DNA from: PALSA-600 sp963842335
GTDB taxonomy: Bacteria; Actinomycetota; Thermoleophilia; Gaiellales; Gaiellaceae
DNA: 64,000 bases
Direction of reading: 5' to 3'
NCBI GenBank assembly: GCA_963842335.1
Contig: CAWJGF010000028.1
Coordinates: forward strand, 186,001-250,000
In this document: positions 10,697 to 19,475 of the stretch, in pieces
Numbering within the stretch: position 1 is the stretch's first letter
How the letters are laid out: each line of letters begins with the position of its first letter
Notes under the pieces: generated by a model
Told to the model about the DNA's origin: nothing
Database searches by the model: none
Seen by the model: the letters and a program-made list of their open reading frames with translations, nothing else
Made by a program: the position numbers and the translations under genes

Positions 10697-11844
10697 CGAG
10701 AGAATCGGCCGAAACGCCGCTTGCCGACCTGCACGAGCGCACCGGCAAGCGCTGCGCGTGGCAGATCGAGTCCCGGAGCGGCCTCGCCGTTGATCTTCAC
10801 GGCCCCTGCCCGATCAACCGGCGAGCCTCCGAGGTGGAGCCCACCCCGAAGCTCTCGACGAGCATCGCCGGCAGATGCACGGGATCACCGCTCGGCAGCA
10901 CCACGTCCGGCACCTCTGCGGGCGCCTCGTGGCGGCGGACGACGCGCGTGAAATGCCCTTCGCCCTCGAATCGCGCCCTCCGCACCATGCCAGCGCGCCG
11001 TGATCCGGCGGGCCAGCTCGAGCTTCCAGGCCATCGGCTCATCCGGATGCTCGCCGCCAACGAGCATCTCCCACCACTGCGGCAACGCTCCGTCCGGGAT
11101 CGACATTGTCTTCCCGAACATCTCCTCGGGCGGTTCGGTGATCCCGATGTAGTTCCCGCGTGACTTCGACATCTTCAGCTCGCCGTCGGTGCCGACGAGG
11201 AGCGGGAAGGTGACGACGACTTGCGCCTCGAGCCCGTAATGGGGCATCACGTCGCGGCCCGCCAGCAGGTTGAAGCGCTGGTCGGTGCCGCCGATCTCGA
11301 CGTCGGCCTTGATCGCGACCGAGTCGTAGGCCTGCATGATCGGGTAGAGAAGCTCCGAGAGCGAGATGGGGACATGGCCCGAGAACCGCTTCGCGAAGTC
11401 GTCCCGCTCGAGCAGGCGCGCCACGGTCATCGTCCGGGCGAGCCGCACCGTGTCCGCATAGGACAAGGCCCCGAGCCACTCGCCGTTCAGGCGTACCTCG
11501 GTCCGCTCCCGGTCGAGGATCCGGAACGCTTGCTCCGCAAAGAACTGTGAGTTTGCGTCCAGGACGGCGTCGTCGAGGATCGGCCGCTCCTTCGAGAGCC
11601 CCGACGGATCGCCGATCCGGGCGGTGTAGTCGCCGACGATCAGCACGATCTGGTGACCGGCTCGCTGGAAATCGGCCAGCCGCTCGAGCACATAGGCGAA
11701 GCCGAGATGGACGTCCGGCGACGTCGGATCGACGCCGAGCTTCACCCGCAGGGGCCGTCCGAGCTTCAGCTTGGCGTCGAGCGCGCCCTCGGGCAGGACG
11801 TCGACGGCGTGGGAGGTCAGGTCGGAGGCGGCGGACTGGGTCAC
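10693..11844 (-). CDS. tyrS: Tyrosyl-tRNA synthetase, two frameshifts in this sequence
   Basis: Class I aminoacyl-tRNA synthetase charging tRNA-Tyr; TyrZ-like by its DPTSPDVHLGF signature (HIGH equivalent H46-F49). KMSKS is near residue 223 and the C-terminal S4 RNA-binding domain reads GAVKINGEAAPGLDLPRA. The reading frame breaks twice: an apparent extra base in the CCC run at 10963-10965 and a missing base in the CCCC run at 10803-10806. The two cancel, leaving about 160 bases out of frame. Joined, it gives about 383 residues, near normal length. Both lie in homopolymers of an essential gene, so sequence error is more likely than decay. GTG start at 11844. Confidence 0.85.
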
Positions 11845-11853
11845 GACGGGGGC

Positions 11854-11860
11854 TAGACTA
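11854..11860. promoter_or_regulatory. Overlapping divergent -10 boxes of tyrS and PBP genes
   Basis: ctagactac holds TAGACT on the plus strand (11854-11859) and TAGTCT on the minus strand (11860-11855). The tyrS GTG is 10 bases downstream of the minus box; the PBP frame opens just after the plus box. Both genes would have little or no 5' leader and could not be transcribed from these boxes at the same moment. Confidence 0.5.
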
Positions 11861-11868
11861 CCCCGGTT

Positions 11869-14335
11869 CTGGCGCTCTTCCGGAGAAATCGCCGCCGGCC
11901 GAAACGCCGTCGCATCCGCAAGCTTCGACTCCTTGCCCTGCTCGTCATTCTCGGGCTGCTGGGCACGGCGTCCTTCACCTTCGGTCTTTTGACCGCGGTC
12001 GCTGCCAAGATCCCGCAACTCGACCCGAAGACGCAGCGGACACAGGCGAACACCTATGTCTATGCCTCGAACGGCCACACGGTGCTCGCGATCCTGCGGG
12101 GCTCGCAGGCGCGAATCGTCGTCCCGTCGAACCGGATCTCCCCGTGGCTGAAGCACTCGATCGTGGCGATCGAGGACAAGCGCTTCTACGAGCATCGCGG
12201 CGTCGACGTGCGCGGCATGGGCCGCGCCCTCTGGGCCGACATCAGCCACCGCGGCACCGTCCAGGGCGGCTCGACGATCACCCAGCAGTTCGTGAAGAAC
12301 GCCTACCTGACGAGCCAGAAGTCGATCGGCCGCAAGCTCTTCGAAGCCGCCCTCGCCTGGCAGCTCGAGCAACGCTGGTCCAAGGACCGGATCCTGACGG
12401 CCTATCTGAATACCGTCTACTTCGGCAACGGCGCCTACGGCGTCGAGCAGGCCTCGCGGATCTACTTCCACCACAGCGCCGCGACGATGAAACCTGCGGA
12501 GGCTGCTCTCCTCGCCGGCATCCCCGAGGATCCGAGTCTCTGGGACCCGGTCTCCCACCCGATGGCGGCGAAGCAGCGCCGCAACCTCGTGCTGGAGCAG
12601 CTCTACGCGCAGGGGTTCCTCACACGCAGCCAATACGTGAACTCACTCGTCTACCCGATGCCTGATCCATCGAAGGTGAACCTCCCCTCGACCCAGAACG
12701 TCACGGCGCCGTACTTCGCGAACTACGTGAAGGACCGCCTCGTGAAGCACTTCGGGCCGCGCAGAACCTTCGGCGGCGGCCTGAGGGTGCGGACGACGCT
12801 CGACGTGAACCTGCAGAAGCTCGCCCGCAAGGCGATCGCCTCGGTGCTGCATAGCCCCTCCGGCCCGACCGCGGCGATGGTCGTGCTCGACGCGCAGACC
12901 GGCGACGTGCTCGCAATGGTCGGCGGCGAGAACTACCACAAGAGTCAGTTCAACCTCGCGACGCAGGGAGAGCGCCAGCCCGGGTCGTCGTTCAAGCCGT
13001 TCGTGCTCGCGACGGCATTGAAGGAAGGCATCGCCCCGTCGAGCATCCTCACATCGTCGAAGCACGTGACGATCAATGCCGACGGCCGTCTCTGGCAGGT
13101 GAACAACTACGAGGGTGAGGCGCTCGGGCCGATCAATCTCAGCCAGGCGATCGCGTACTCCGACAACTCCGTCTTCTCACAGCTCACCGCACTGGTCGGC
13201 CCGCAGAAGCGTGCGCGACACCGCGAAAGAACTCGGGATCACGACCCCGCTGCAGGGGTACTTCGCGATCGGGCTGGGGGCGGAGCCGGCCACACCGCTC
13301 GAGATGGCGCGGGCGTACCAGAGCTTTGCAGACGGCGGCGATCGAATCGACGGCTCGATCTTCGGCAACGAGCCGCGCGTCGTGCAGGACGTGAAGGTCA
13401 ACGGCGCGACGCAGGTGAACAAGGTGGTCGGACGGCCGGCGCTCGGCAGTGCCGAGCAGAGCCATGAGCGCGCCGCGATCATCGACTCGATGTTGCAGGG
13501 GGTGGTGCAGTACGGCACCGGCAGGGCGGCCGCGCTGCCGGGCCGCCAGGTGGCGGGCAAGACCGGCACGACCGAGAACTTCGGCGACGCCTGGTTCGTC
13601 GGCTACACCCCGCAACTCGTCACAGCCGTCTGGGTCGGGTATCCCGACAAGCTCGTCCCGATGATGACTGAGTTCCACGGCCAACCGGTCGCCGGCGGGA
13701 CGTTCCCTGCGCTCATCTGGAAGGCGTTCATGTCCGCGGCCCTGAAGCGTCCGAAGTGGCAGGCCGAAGCGGCTCGGACCTTCCCACCTGCTCCGTCGCT
13801 CTATGCAGGGCCGGTCACCGTCGTCAACCGCGGCGGCCTGCTCGCGCGCGATGACGGCGTGTGCCGCAACACCTACCAGATGGAGTTCTTCGGCGGCGAA
13901 GGCCCCGCGCGCGTTGCGACGTGCAAGCCGAACGAGGTCGAGATCCCAGATGTCGTCGGAGAGGCACTGCCCGCCGCGAAGGCGCGTCTCGAGGGCCAGC
14001 CGCTGACGCCGTCGGTCGTCTTCAAGCCGGCGCGAACCGGCGACCGCGTGGGCTATGTGGTCGGGCAGCTCCCGCGGAGAGGAACGGCATCAGCGTACGA
14101 CAAGATCACACTGATCCTGACGAAGTCGCGCCACGGCGTCATTCCCCGGCTCGTCGGCCTGCCGCTCGCGCGCGCCGAGGCTCGCGTGGCGCGCCTGCAC
14201 CTGAAGGTGCATGTCCACGGCGGGACAAGCGGCACCGTCACCGCGCAGTCACTGCCCGCGGAGACAGCCGCGGCCCCCGGTGTCGCGTTGACCCTGACCG
14301 TCAAGCGCCCGAAGGCGGCCGGAACGGGCGGCTGA
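11869..14335 (+). CDS. Class A penicillin-binding protein with PASTA domains, one frameshift
   Basis: Bifunctional peptidoglycan synthase anchored by one N-terminal helix after an Arg-rich cytoplasmic tail. The GT51 glycosyltransferase has EDKRFYEH and GGSTITQQ. The transpeptidase has SSFK (SxxK), YSDN (SxN) and KTGTTE. Two PASTA repeats close the C-terminus (PDVVGEALPAAKARLEGQ; PRLVGLPLARAEARV). A single extra C near 13210 breaks the frame; removing it restores QKVRDTAKELGI, a normal family sequence, so sequence error is likely. Joined length is about 821 residues. The start is uncertain: TTG at 11989 would lose the membrane anchor, and CTG at 11869 is the first in-frame candidate. Confidence 0.85.
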
Positions 14336-14885
14336 CGAAGCGCGAGCCGGCGAGCCCGTAGCGCCAGGGCAGGTCGGCGGCCTTGGTGATGCCGATGCGC
14401 GGGCCGATCACCAGCTCGGCCGGGGTCGTGCGCGCCCGAAGCTCGAAGGGCGGCCGGTCGAATGGCAGCCCGTCGTGCGCTCGCGTCACTGCGAGCGCCT
14501 GAGTCAGCCGTCCGGGACCAGAGCAGAGGAGACGCACGTCGGAGAGCCCTCGCCGTGCCACCATCTCCTCCAGTCCGTGTGTCGGCTCGAGCGCCCGCAC
14601 GAGGACGGCACCCGCGACGCCTTCTGCGTCGCAGACGATGTTCAGGCACCAGTGGATCCCGTACGACCGGTAGACGTAGGCATGACCGCCGGGCAGGAAC
14701 ATCGATGCGTTCCGTGCGGTCCGACGGTTGCCGAACCCGTGGCCCGCGGGATCCTCGTGGTCGTACGCCTCGACCTCGACGATCGTCCCACCCACTCCGT
14801 CGACGAACAACGCCGCGCCGATCAGCTCCGGGGCAACTTCGTGTGGGCTACGTCTGAGGTCGAGCATCGGCTTCGCGACTGTCAT
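14301..14885 (-). CDS. mpg: 3-methyladenine DNA glycosylase (AAG/MPG family)
   Basis: Base-excision repair glycosylase of the eukaryote-type AAG fold, about 194 residues. Seen: EVEAYDHEDPAGH with the catalytic Glu, NRRTARNASMF, the substrate-pocket YVYRSYGIHWCLN, and GPGRLTQAL. It removes alkylated purines. The ATG at 14885 overlaps the 3' end of the MFS gene by 38 bases; an ATG at 14867 is the alternative. Its 3' end overlaps the convergent PBP gene by 35 bases. Last gene of the long minus-strand run that starts at serC. Confidence 0.9.
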   Translation of the reverse strand: MTVAKPMLDLRRSPHEVAPELIGAALFVDGVGGTIVEVEAYDHEDPAGHGFGNRRTARNASMFLPGGHAYVYRSYGIHWCLNIVCDAEGVAGAVLVRALEPTHGLEEMVARRGLSDVRLLCSGPGRLTQALAVTRAHDGLPFDRPPFELRARTTPAELVIGPRIGITKAADLPWRYGLAGSRFVSRPFRPPSGA

Positions 14886-16125
14886 ATGCGAGGAACTTCG
14901 GCAATGCAAGCGCCGTCGCGACGCAGCCGAAGATGCAGAGGACACCGCCAGAGACGACGGAGAACCGCAGCGACGTCAGCGAGGCAAGTACACCGGCCTC
15001 GACGTCGCCGAGGCTCGGCGCGCTCGCGACCTGCGCGAACTCGATCCCCTGCAGTCGCCCGAGCAGGTGTGGAGGCGTGGCGCGGATCAGCATCGTGCTC
15101 CGCAGGACGGCACTGAAGAAATCGGCGCCTCCTGCAACGGCGAGCAGGACGAGCGCCGGCCAGAGCGTCGTCATGAACCCGAACGCCGCGATCGCCGCGC
15201 CCCACGCGCACGCCGCGATCGTGACTCCGAGTCCCTGGCGTCGAACATGCGATGTCCAGCCGGAGAAAAGTGAGCCGAGCAGCGCCCCGGCATACGGCGC
15301 CGAGTAGAGGAAACCGACCGTCGACGCATTGCCGCCGAAGTGATGCAGGGCCAGTGCCGGGAACAACGCCGTCGGCATCCCGAAGACCATCGCACTCGTG
15401 TCGACCGCGAAGATCCCGAGCAACGGTTGGCGTCCCTTCAGGAAGCGAAAACCGTCGAGGATCGCCGAGACGCTCAGCCGCGCGGTCTCCCCGATCGGCG
15501 GCATCCGTGGCAGGAGCCAGATGACGAAGAAGGAGGCCGCGTACGTGACGAGGTCGATGCCGAACGTCCACGGCACGCCGGCGACGGTGATCAGGATGCC
15601 GCCAACGGCAGGCCCGCCGACCGCGGCGAGCGAGTTGTAGACGCTGGAGAGCGCGGCGGCCGCGGCGATCTCCTCGTCGGGCACGAGCCGCGGCGCCAGT
15701 GAGCTCATTGCGGGCCGCCCGAGGCTGAACACGGCAACCGCTGCAGCCTGCAGCACAAAGAGCGCCCACACCTGAGGCTTCGGAAGCAGTGCGTTGACGA
15801 GAAAGAGCCCGGTGACGATCGCCATGCCGGTCTCGGTGCGCAGGAGCACGGTGCGGCGGTCGAGCGCGTCGGCGATTGCTCCACCGATCAGCGGCACAAC
15901 GAGCAGTGGCACGAGCGACGCGAACCCGAGGAGGCCGACGAGCGCGGTCGAGTGCGTGAGCGTGTAGACCTGGTACGGCACGGCCACCGTCCCGATCTCC
16001 CCGCCGATCGTCGAGATCGCCTGGCCGAGCCAAAGGTTGCGGAAGTCGCGGTGCCGGAACGGACGCGTGTCGACCCGCATGCGCGCGAAGAGACTCGGAC
16101 GCTCGTGCAGCGGGTCGATCGCCAT
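14848..16125 (-). CDS. MFS transporter, drug/siderophore exporter type
   Basis: 425-residue major facilitator with about 12 hydrophobic segments. The N-terminus (RDFRNLWLGQAISTIGGEIGTVAVPYQVYTLT) and the loop GGAIADALDRR match the MFS_3/EntS-like exporter subfamily. Substrate cannot be inferred. ATG at 16125 lies 21 bases after the GNAT gene stop; the 3' end overlaps mpg. Confidence 0.85.
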   Translation of the reverse strand: MAIDPLHERPSLFARMRVDTRPFRHRDFRNLWLGQAISTIGGEIGTVAVPYQVYTLTHSTALVGLLGFASLVPLLVVPLIGGAIADALDRRTVLLRTETGMAIVTGLFLVNALLPKPQVWALFVLQAAAVAVFSLGRPAMSSLAPRLVPDEEIAAAAALSSVYNSLAAVGGPAVGGILITVAGVPWTFGIDLVTYAASFFVIWLLPRMPPIGETARLSVSAILDGFRFLKGRQPLLGIFAVDTSAMVFGMPTALFPALALHHFGGNASTVGFLYSAPYAGALLGSLFSGWTSHVRRQGLGVTIAACAWGAAIAAFGFMTTLWPALVLLAVAGGADFFSAVLRSTMLIRATPPHLLGRLQGIEFAQVASAPSLGDVEAGVLASLTSLRFSVVSGGVLCIFGCVATALALPKFLAYDSREADARPQT

Positions 16126-16146
16126 CAGGGACCTGCCAACGGCCGT

Positions 16147-16641
16147 CTAATCGTCGGCCAGCGTTTCCCAGAGCAGATGGTCGACCCAGACGCCCCCGAT
16201 CTGGAGGTGTCTGCGCAGGCGGCCGACGAGCGTGAAGCCGTTGCGCTCGAGCACATGCTGCGACGTGAGATTGTCAACCGCAGTGCCGGCTTCGACCCGA
16301 TGCAGCGCGAGCTCGCCGAACGCGACGTCGAGCACATCGCGGACAGCCTGAGTCGCCAGGCCGCGACCGCTCCTCGCCTCCGCGACGAAGTAGCCGACCA
16401 TGCAGCTCCGAAGCGAGCCTCGGATGATTCCGGTGAGCGAGACCATGCCCGCGATCGCGCCATCGTCGTCGAGGATCGCGAATCGCTCATTCGCGTCGCC
16501 GATCCAGGCGCGCACCCCGGCCGTCGTGTAGAGGCGGTCAGGATCATCCCAGTCGGGGTCCCAGCGTTCGAGATACGCGCGATTCGCCACGCGGAGCGCG
16601 GCGAGCTCCACCGCATCGGCCCCGACCAAGCGCCGAATCAC
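16147..16641 (-). CDS. GNAT-family N-acetyltransferase, RimJ/RimL-like
   Basis: About 164 residues with the acetyl-CoA-binding GRGLATQAVRDVLDVAF segment and the EAGTAVDNLTSQHVLERNGF motif typical of the RimJ/RimL branch, which acetylates protein N-termini or small amines. The GTG at 16641 follows the RemA-like stop by 2 bases, so the two are coupled. An upstream extension of the frame overlaps the previous gene and reads as low-quality sequence, so I rejected it. Confidence 0.85.
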   Translation of the reverse strand: MIRRLVGADAVELAALRVANRAYLERWDPDWDDPDRLYTTAGVRAWIGDANERFAILDDDGAIAGMVSLTGIIRGSLRSCMVGYFVAEARSGRGLATQAVRDVLDVAFGELALHRVEAGTAVDNLTSQHVLERNGFTLVGRLRRHLQIGGVWVDHLLWETLADD

Positions 16642-16643
16642 GC

Positions 16644-16880
16644 TCAGAAGAGGTTCTCGTCCTGGGACGCGCGCACGCGTCGCGACTGCACATGGCCCAT
16701 GTCGGTGAGGAGCGTCCGCTCGGTGCGCGAGGCAACCATCGGCTCTTCCATTCCCTCGACCCACACGAGTGTGCGCGCGCCGCTCCCGCGTTCGTGATCG
16801 GGCAGGGGCTCGAGCGCGTAGATCTTGTCCGCACGCACGTACTTCCCATAGCCGAGAAAGACCATCTTCAGATCCGCCAC
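16644..16880 (-). CDS. RemA/DUF370-like small regulator
   Basis: 78 residues. The start (LKMVFLGYGKYVRADKIYALEPL) and VASRTERTLLTDM resemble DUF370/RemA, DNA-binding regulators known from Bacillus biofilm genes. The middle of the protein (DHERGSGARTLVWVEGMEEP) differs from Bacillus RemA, so function here is open. It sits between the DegT aminotransferase and a GNAT in one unit. The first codon is GTG; an internal ATG (codon 6) is also possible. Confidence 0.65.
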   Translation of the reverse strand: MADLKMVFLGYGKYVRADKIYALEPLPDHERGSGARTLVWVEGMEEPMVASRTERTLLTDMGHVQSRRVRASQDENLF

Positions 16881-16909
16881 GCGGCGGATTATCTCAGGCA
16901 GACCTCAGC

Positions 16910-18028
16910 TCAGGAGAGAGCGGCGTGCAGTGCGTCGGCGACTCGCTCCTGATCGGCGCGCTCGAGCCTGGCGTGAAACGGCAGCGCCAGCGTGCGCGCG
17001 CTGCAGTCCTCGCTGACAGGCAGCATCCCCTCCGAGAAGCCGTAGAGGTCGCGCATGTACGACTGGAGGTGAATCGACGGCAGGTACGGAGCCGTCGCGA
17101 CCCCGGCGGCGGCGAGTTGTGCCATCACAGCGTCACGGTCGACCCCGGCCGGGAGCTTGACGACGTAGACGAACCACGAACGGATGTGGTCGTCGTCGTC
17201 GGCGAGCGGCAACTCGACATCGAAGTCCGCGAGCACCTCGGCGTAGACGCCCGCGACGGCGCTACGGCCGGCGAGGATCCGGTCGAGCTTCTCAAGCTGT
17301 CCGATCCCCAACGCAGCAGAGAGGTCGTCGAGGCGGTAGTTGTAACCGAGGCGTCCGTGCTGGAGCCAGCTCGACGTCTCGAGGCGACCCTGGTTGCGCA
17401 GCGAGACGAGCAACTCGTGTTGCTCGTCCGAGGCGGTCGTGACGGCACCGCCCTCCCCCGTGGTCATCTGCTTGTTCGGGTAGAACGCCCAGACCGCCGG
17501 ATGCCCGTGCGCGCCGAGCGGCTTGCCCTTGTAGCGGGCACCAAGTGCCTCGCATGCATCCTCGATCATCGCGATCCCGTGCCGTTCGCAGAGCGCGAGC
17601 AGCGGATCGAGCTCGCAGGGGTAGCCGAAGATGTCGACGGCGACGATCGCCTTCGTATTCGGCGTGATCGCGGCCTCGACCGCTGCAGGGTCGAGGTTGA
17701 ACGTCAGTGGGTCGATATCGGCGAAGACGGGTGTGGCGCCCTCGTAGATCGCGCAGTTCGCCGACGCAACGAACGAGTACGGCGAGGTGATCACCTCGTC
17801 GCCCGGACCGACGCCGGCGAGGCGCATGCAAAGATGCAGCCCCGCGGTCCCGGACGACACGGCAGCGCAGTGCGGTGCACCCACCACATCGGCGAAGAGC
17901 CCCTCGAACCGCGCGCCGGTCGGCCCGAGCGAGAGCCAGCCCGAGCGCAGAACCTCGAGCACGAGCTCCTCGTCGCGCTCGTCGATCCACGGCGCGCTGA
18001 GGTTGATCCTCTGGTCGGCGGCGATCAA
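16910..18028 (-). CDS. DegT/DnrJ/EryC1/StrS-family aminotransferase
   Basis: PLP-dependent enzyme of the sugar aminotransferase family, which aminates keto-sugar nucleotides for polysaccharide or antibiotic sugars. About 372 residues. Visible: GWLSLGPTGARFEGLFA, AVSSGTAGLHL, VITSPYSFVASAN, EDACEALGA and the PLP lysine in PNKQMTTGEGGA. TTG at 18028 overlaps the ilvE stop as TTGA, so I prefer it; an in-frame ATG at 18070 would overlap by 46 bases. Surrounded by amino-acid genes, so an amino-acid-related substrate is not excluded. Confidence 0.88.
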   Translation of the reverse strand: MIAADQRINLSAPWIDERDEELVLEVLRSGWLSLGPTGARFEGLFADVVGAPHCAAVSSGTAGLHLCMRLAGVGPGDEVITSPYSFVASANCAIYEGATPVFADIDPLTFNLDPAAVEAAITPNTKAIVAVDIFGYPCELDPLLALCERHGIAMIEDACEALGARYKGKPLGAHGHPAVWAFYPNKQMTTGEGGAVTTASDEQHELLVSLRNQGRLETSSWLQHGRLGYNYRLDDLSAALGIGQLEKLDRILAGRSAVAGVYAEVLADFDVELPLADDDDHIRSWFVYVVKLPAGVDRDAVMAQLAAAGVATAPYLPSIHLQSYMRDLYGFSEGMLPVSEDCSARTLALPFHARLERADQERVADALHAALS

Positions 18029-18948
18029 CTGCGGGCGAGCTGGGGCACCGGATCGAGCCAATGCGCCCACCGTTCGCTCTTGCCCCGCACCGTGTCGAGA
18101 TAAGCACCCTGAAGCGTGCGGGTGATCTCGCCCACGCCGAGCTCGTGATCGTCGATCGAGTTGATCGGTGTCACCTCAGCTGCGGTGCCGCACATGAACA
18201 CCTCGTCGGCGAGGTAGAGATCGGAGCGGATCAGCGACTTCTGCAGCACCGTGTAGCCGAGGTCCTCGGCGATCTGCGTGACGGTGTCGCGCGTGATGCC
18301 CGGAAGGATTCCCGACGAGAGATCGGGCGTGTAGATGACGCCATCGCGCACGACGAAGATGTTCTCGCCGGAGCCGTCGGCCACCGTTCCCTCGGGCGTC
18401 AGGAGAATCGCCTCGTCGTAGCCGCCGTTGTTCGCCTCTGTCACCGCGAGCATCGAGTTGAGATAGACGCCCGTCGCCTTCGCAACGTGCGGAACGACGT
18501 TCGGCGGAATCCGCTGCCAGGACGAGATCTTCGCGCGGATGCCGTTCTGCAGGCCTGCCTCGCCGAGATACGAGCCCCAGGGCCAGCTCATGATCACGGT
18601 CTCGACCGGGTTGCCGCGAGTCGCCACGCCGAGCTCGCCATAGCCGTAGAACGAGATCGGCCGCAGGTAGCACTCGGGTAGTCCGTTCGCGCCGACGAGC
18701 TCGTTGCACGCCGCCCGCAGGTCGTCGACCGAGTAGGGAATGTCCATGTAGAGCAGCCGAGCGGAGTTGTGCAACCGCTGGAGGTGCTCGCCCAGCCGGA
18801 ACACCGCGGGCCCCTTCGGCGTGTCGTAGCAGCGAATCCCCTCAAACACCCCGGTGCCGTAGTGCAGGCCGTGCACGCCGACATGAACCTTTGCGTCGGC
18901 CCAGTCGACGAGCTCGCCGTTCATCCAGATCTTCTCAGTCTCCTGCAC
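18025..18948 (-). CDS. ilvE: Branched-chain amino acid aminotransferase
   Basis: 307-residue fold-type IV PLP aminotransferase making valine, leucine and isoleucine from their keto acids. Family features: HYGTGVFEGIRCY near residue 30, the PLP lysine K157 in HVAKATG, EAILLTPEGTVADGSGENIF, and GTAAEVTPI. GTG at 18948 has AAGGAGAG about 6 bases upstream, which fixes the start. It lies 39 bases after the ybaK-like gene. Confidence 0.95.
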   Translation of the reverse strand: MQETEKIWMNGELVDWADAKVHVGVHGLHYGTGVFEGIRCYDTPKGPAVFRLGEHLQRLHNSARLLYMDIPYSVDDLRAACNELVGANGLPECYLRPISFYGYGELGVATRGNPVETVIMSWPWGSYLGEAGLQNGIRAKISSWQRIPPNVVPHVAKATGVYLNSMLAVTEANNGGYDEAILLTPEGTVADGSGENIFVVRDGVIYTPDLSSGILPGITRDTVTQIAEDLGYTVLQKSLIRSDLYLADEVFMCGTAAEVTPINSIDDHELGVGEITRTLQGAYLDTVRGKSERWAHWLDPVPQLARS

Positions 18949-18987
18949 CGACGCTCTCCTTCACTCGGCCGTTGGACGCTTTTCAGT

Positions 18988-19470
18988 TTACCCGGACGGC
19001 CCGAGGTCGACAGGCCGCGCGCGGGCGAGCCGCTGCAGCTCGGCCGGCGGGAGCGCCGCCATGTGCGCCGGCGTGCCCGCGCCGACCCACACGACCTGGT
19101 GCTGCAGCAGGTCTTTGTCCATCAGCGTTTGTGTGACCGCGCGCTGCGGAAACGGCGCCACGCCGCCGGGCTCGAACCCGGTCGCGTGCTCGACCTCGTC
19201 GGGGCGGGCGATGCGAATCTCAGCTGCGCCCAGGGCCGCCGCGATCGCGGCCTCATCGGCCCGTTGGTCGCCGGGGACGAGTGCAAGGACGTAGGCGCCG
19301 TCGCAGACGAAGACGAGCGACTTGACGATCTGGGCGAGCTCGCACCCCGCCGCCGCGGCGGCAGCCTTCGCGGTGGGTGTTCCCTCCGGGAACTCCTCGA
19401 TGCGGGCGTCGACACCCGCAACGCGGAGGACGGCGGACACGCGCTCGACGGGCTCGGGCCAAGGAGGCAT
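18988..19470 (-). CDS. YbaK/EbsC-family aminoacyl-tRNA deacylase
   Basis: 160-residue single-domain editing protein of the YbaK/ProX superfamily, which hydrolyses mischarged aminoacyl-tRNA in trans. Conserved parts: TAKAAAAAAGCELAQIVKSLVFVCDG with the key lysine, ALVPGDQRAD, and the glycine-rich TGFEPGGVAPF. ATG at 19470 is 5 bases after the serA stop. Which mischarged tRNA it clears is not evident. Confidence 0.85.
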   Translation of the reverse strand: MPPWPEPVERVSAVLRVAGVDARIEEFPEGTPTAKAAAAAAGCELAQIVKSLVFVCDGAYVLALVPGDQRADEAAIAAALGAAEIRIARPDEVEHATGFEPGGVAPFPQRAVTQTLMDKDLLQHQVVWVGAGTPAHMAALPPAELQRLARARPVDLGPSG

Positions 19471-19475
19471 ACCGC

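Noticed and set aside
10693..11844. tyrS as a true pseudogene
   Set aside because: The two indels cancel, both are in short homopolymer runs, and every functional motif is intact; sequence error fits better.
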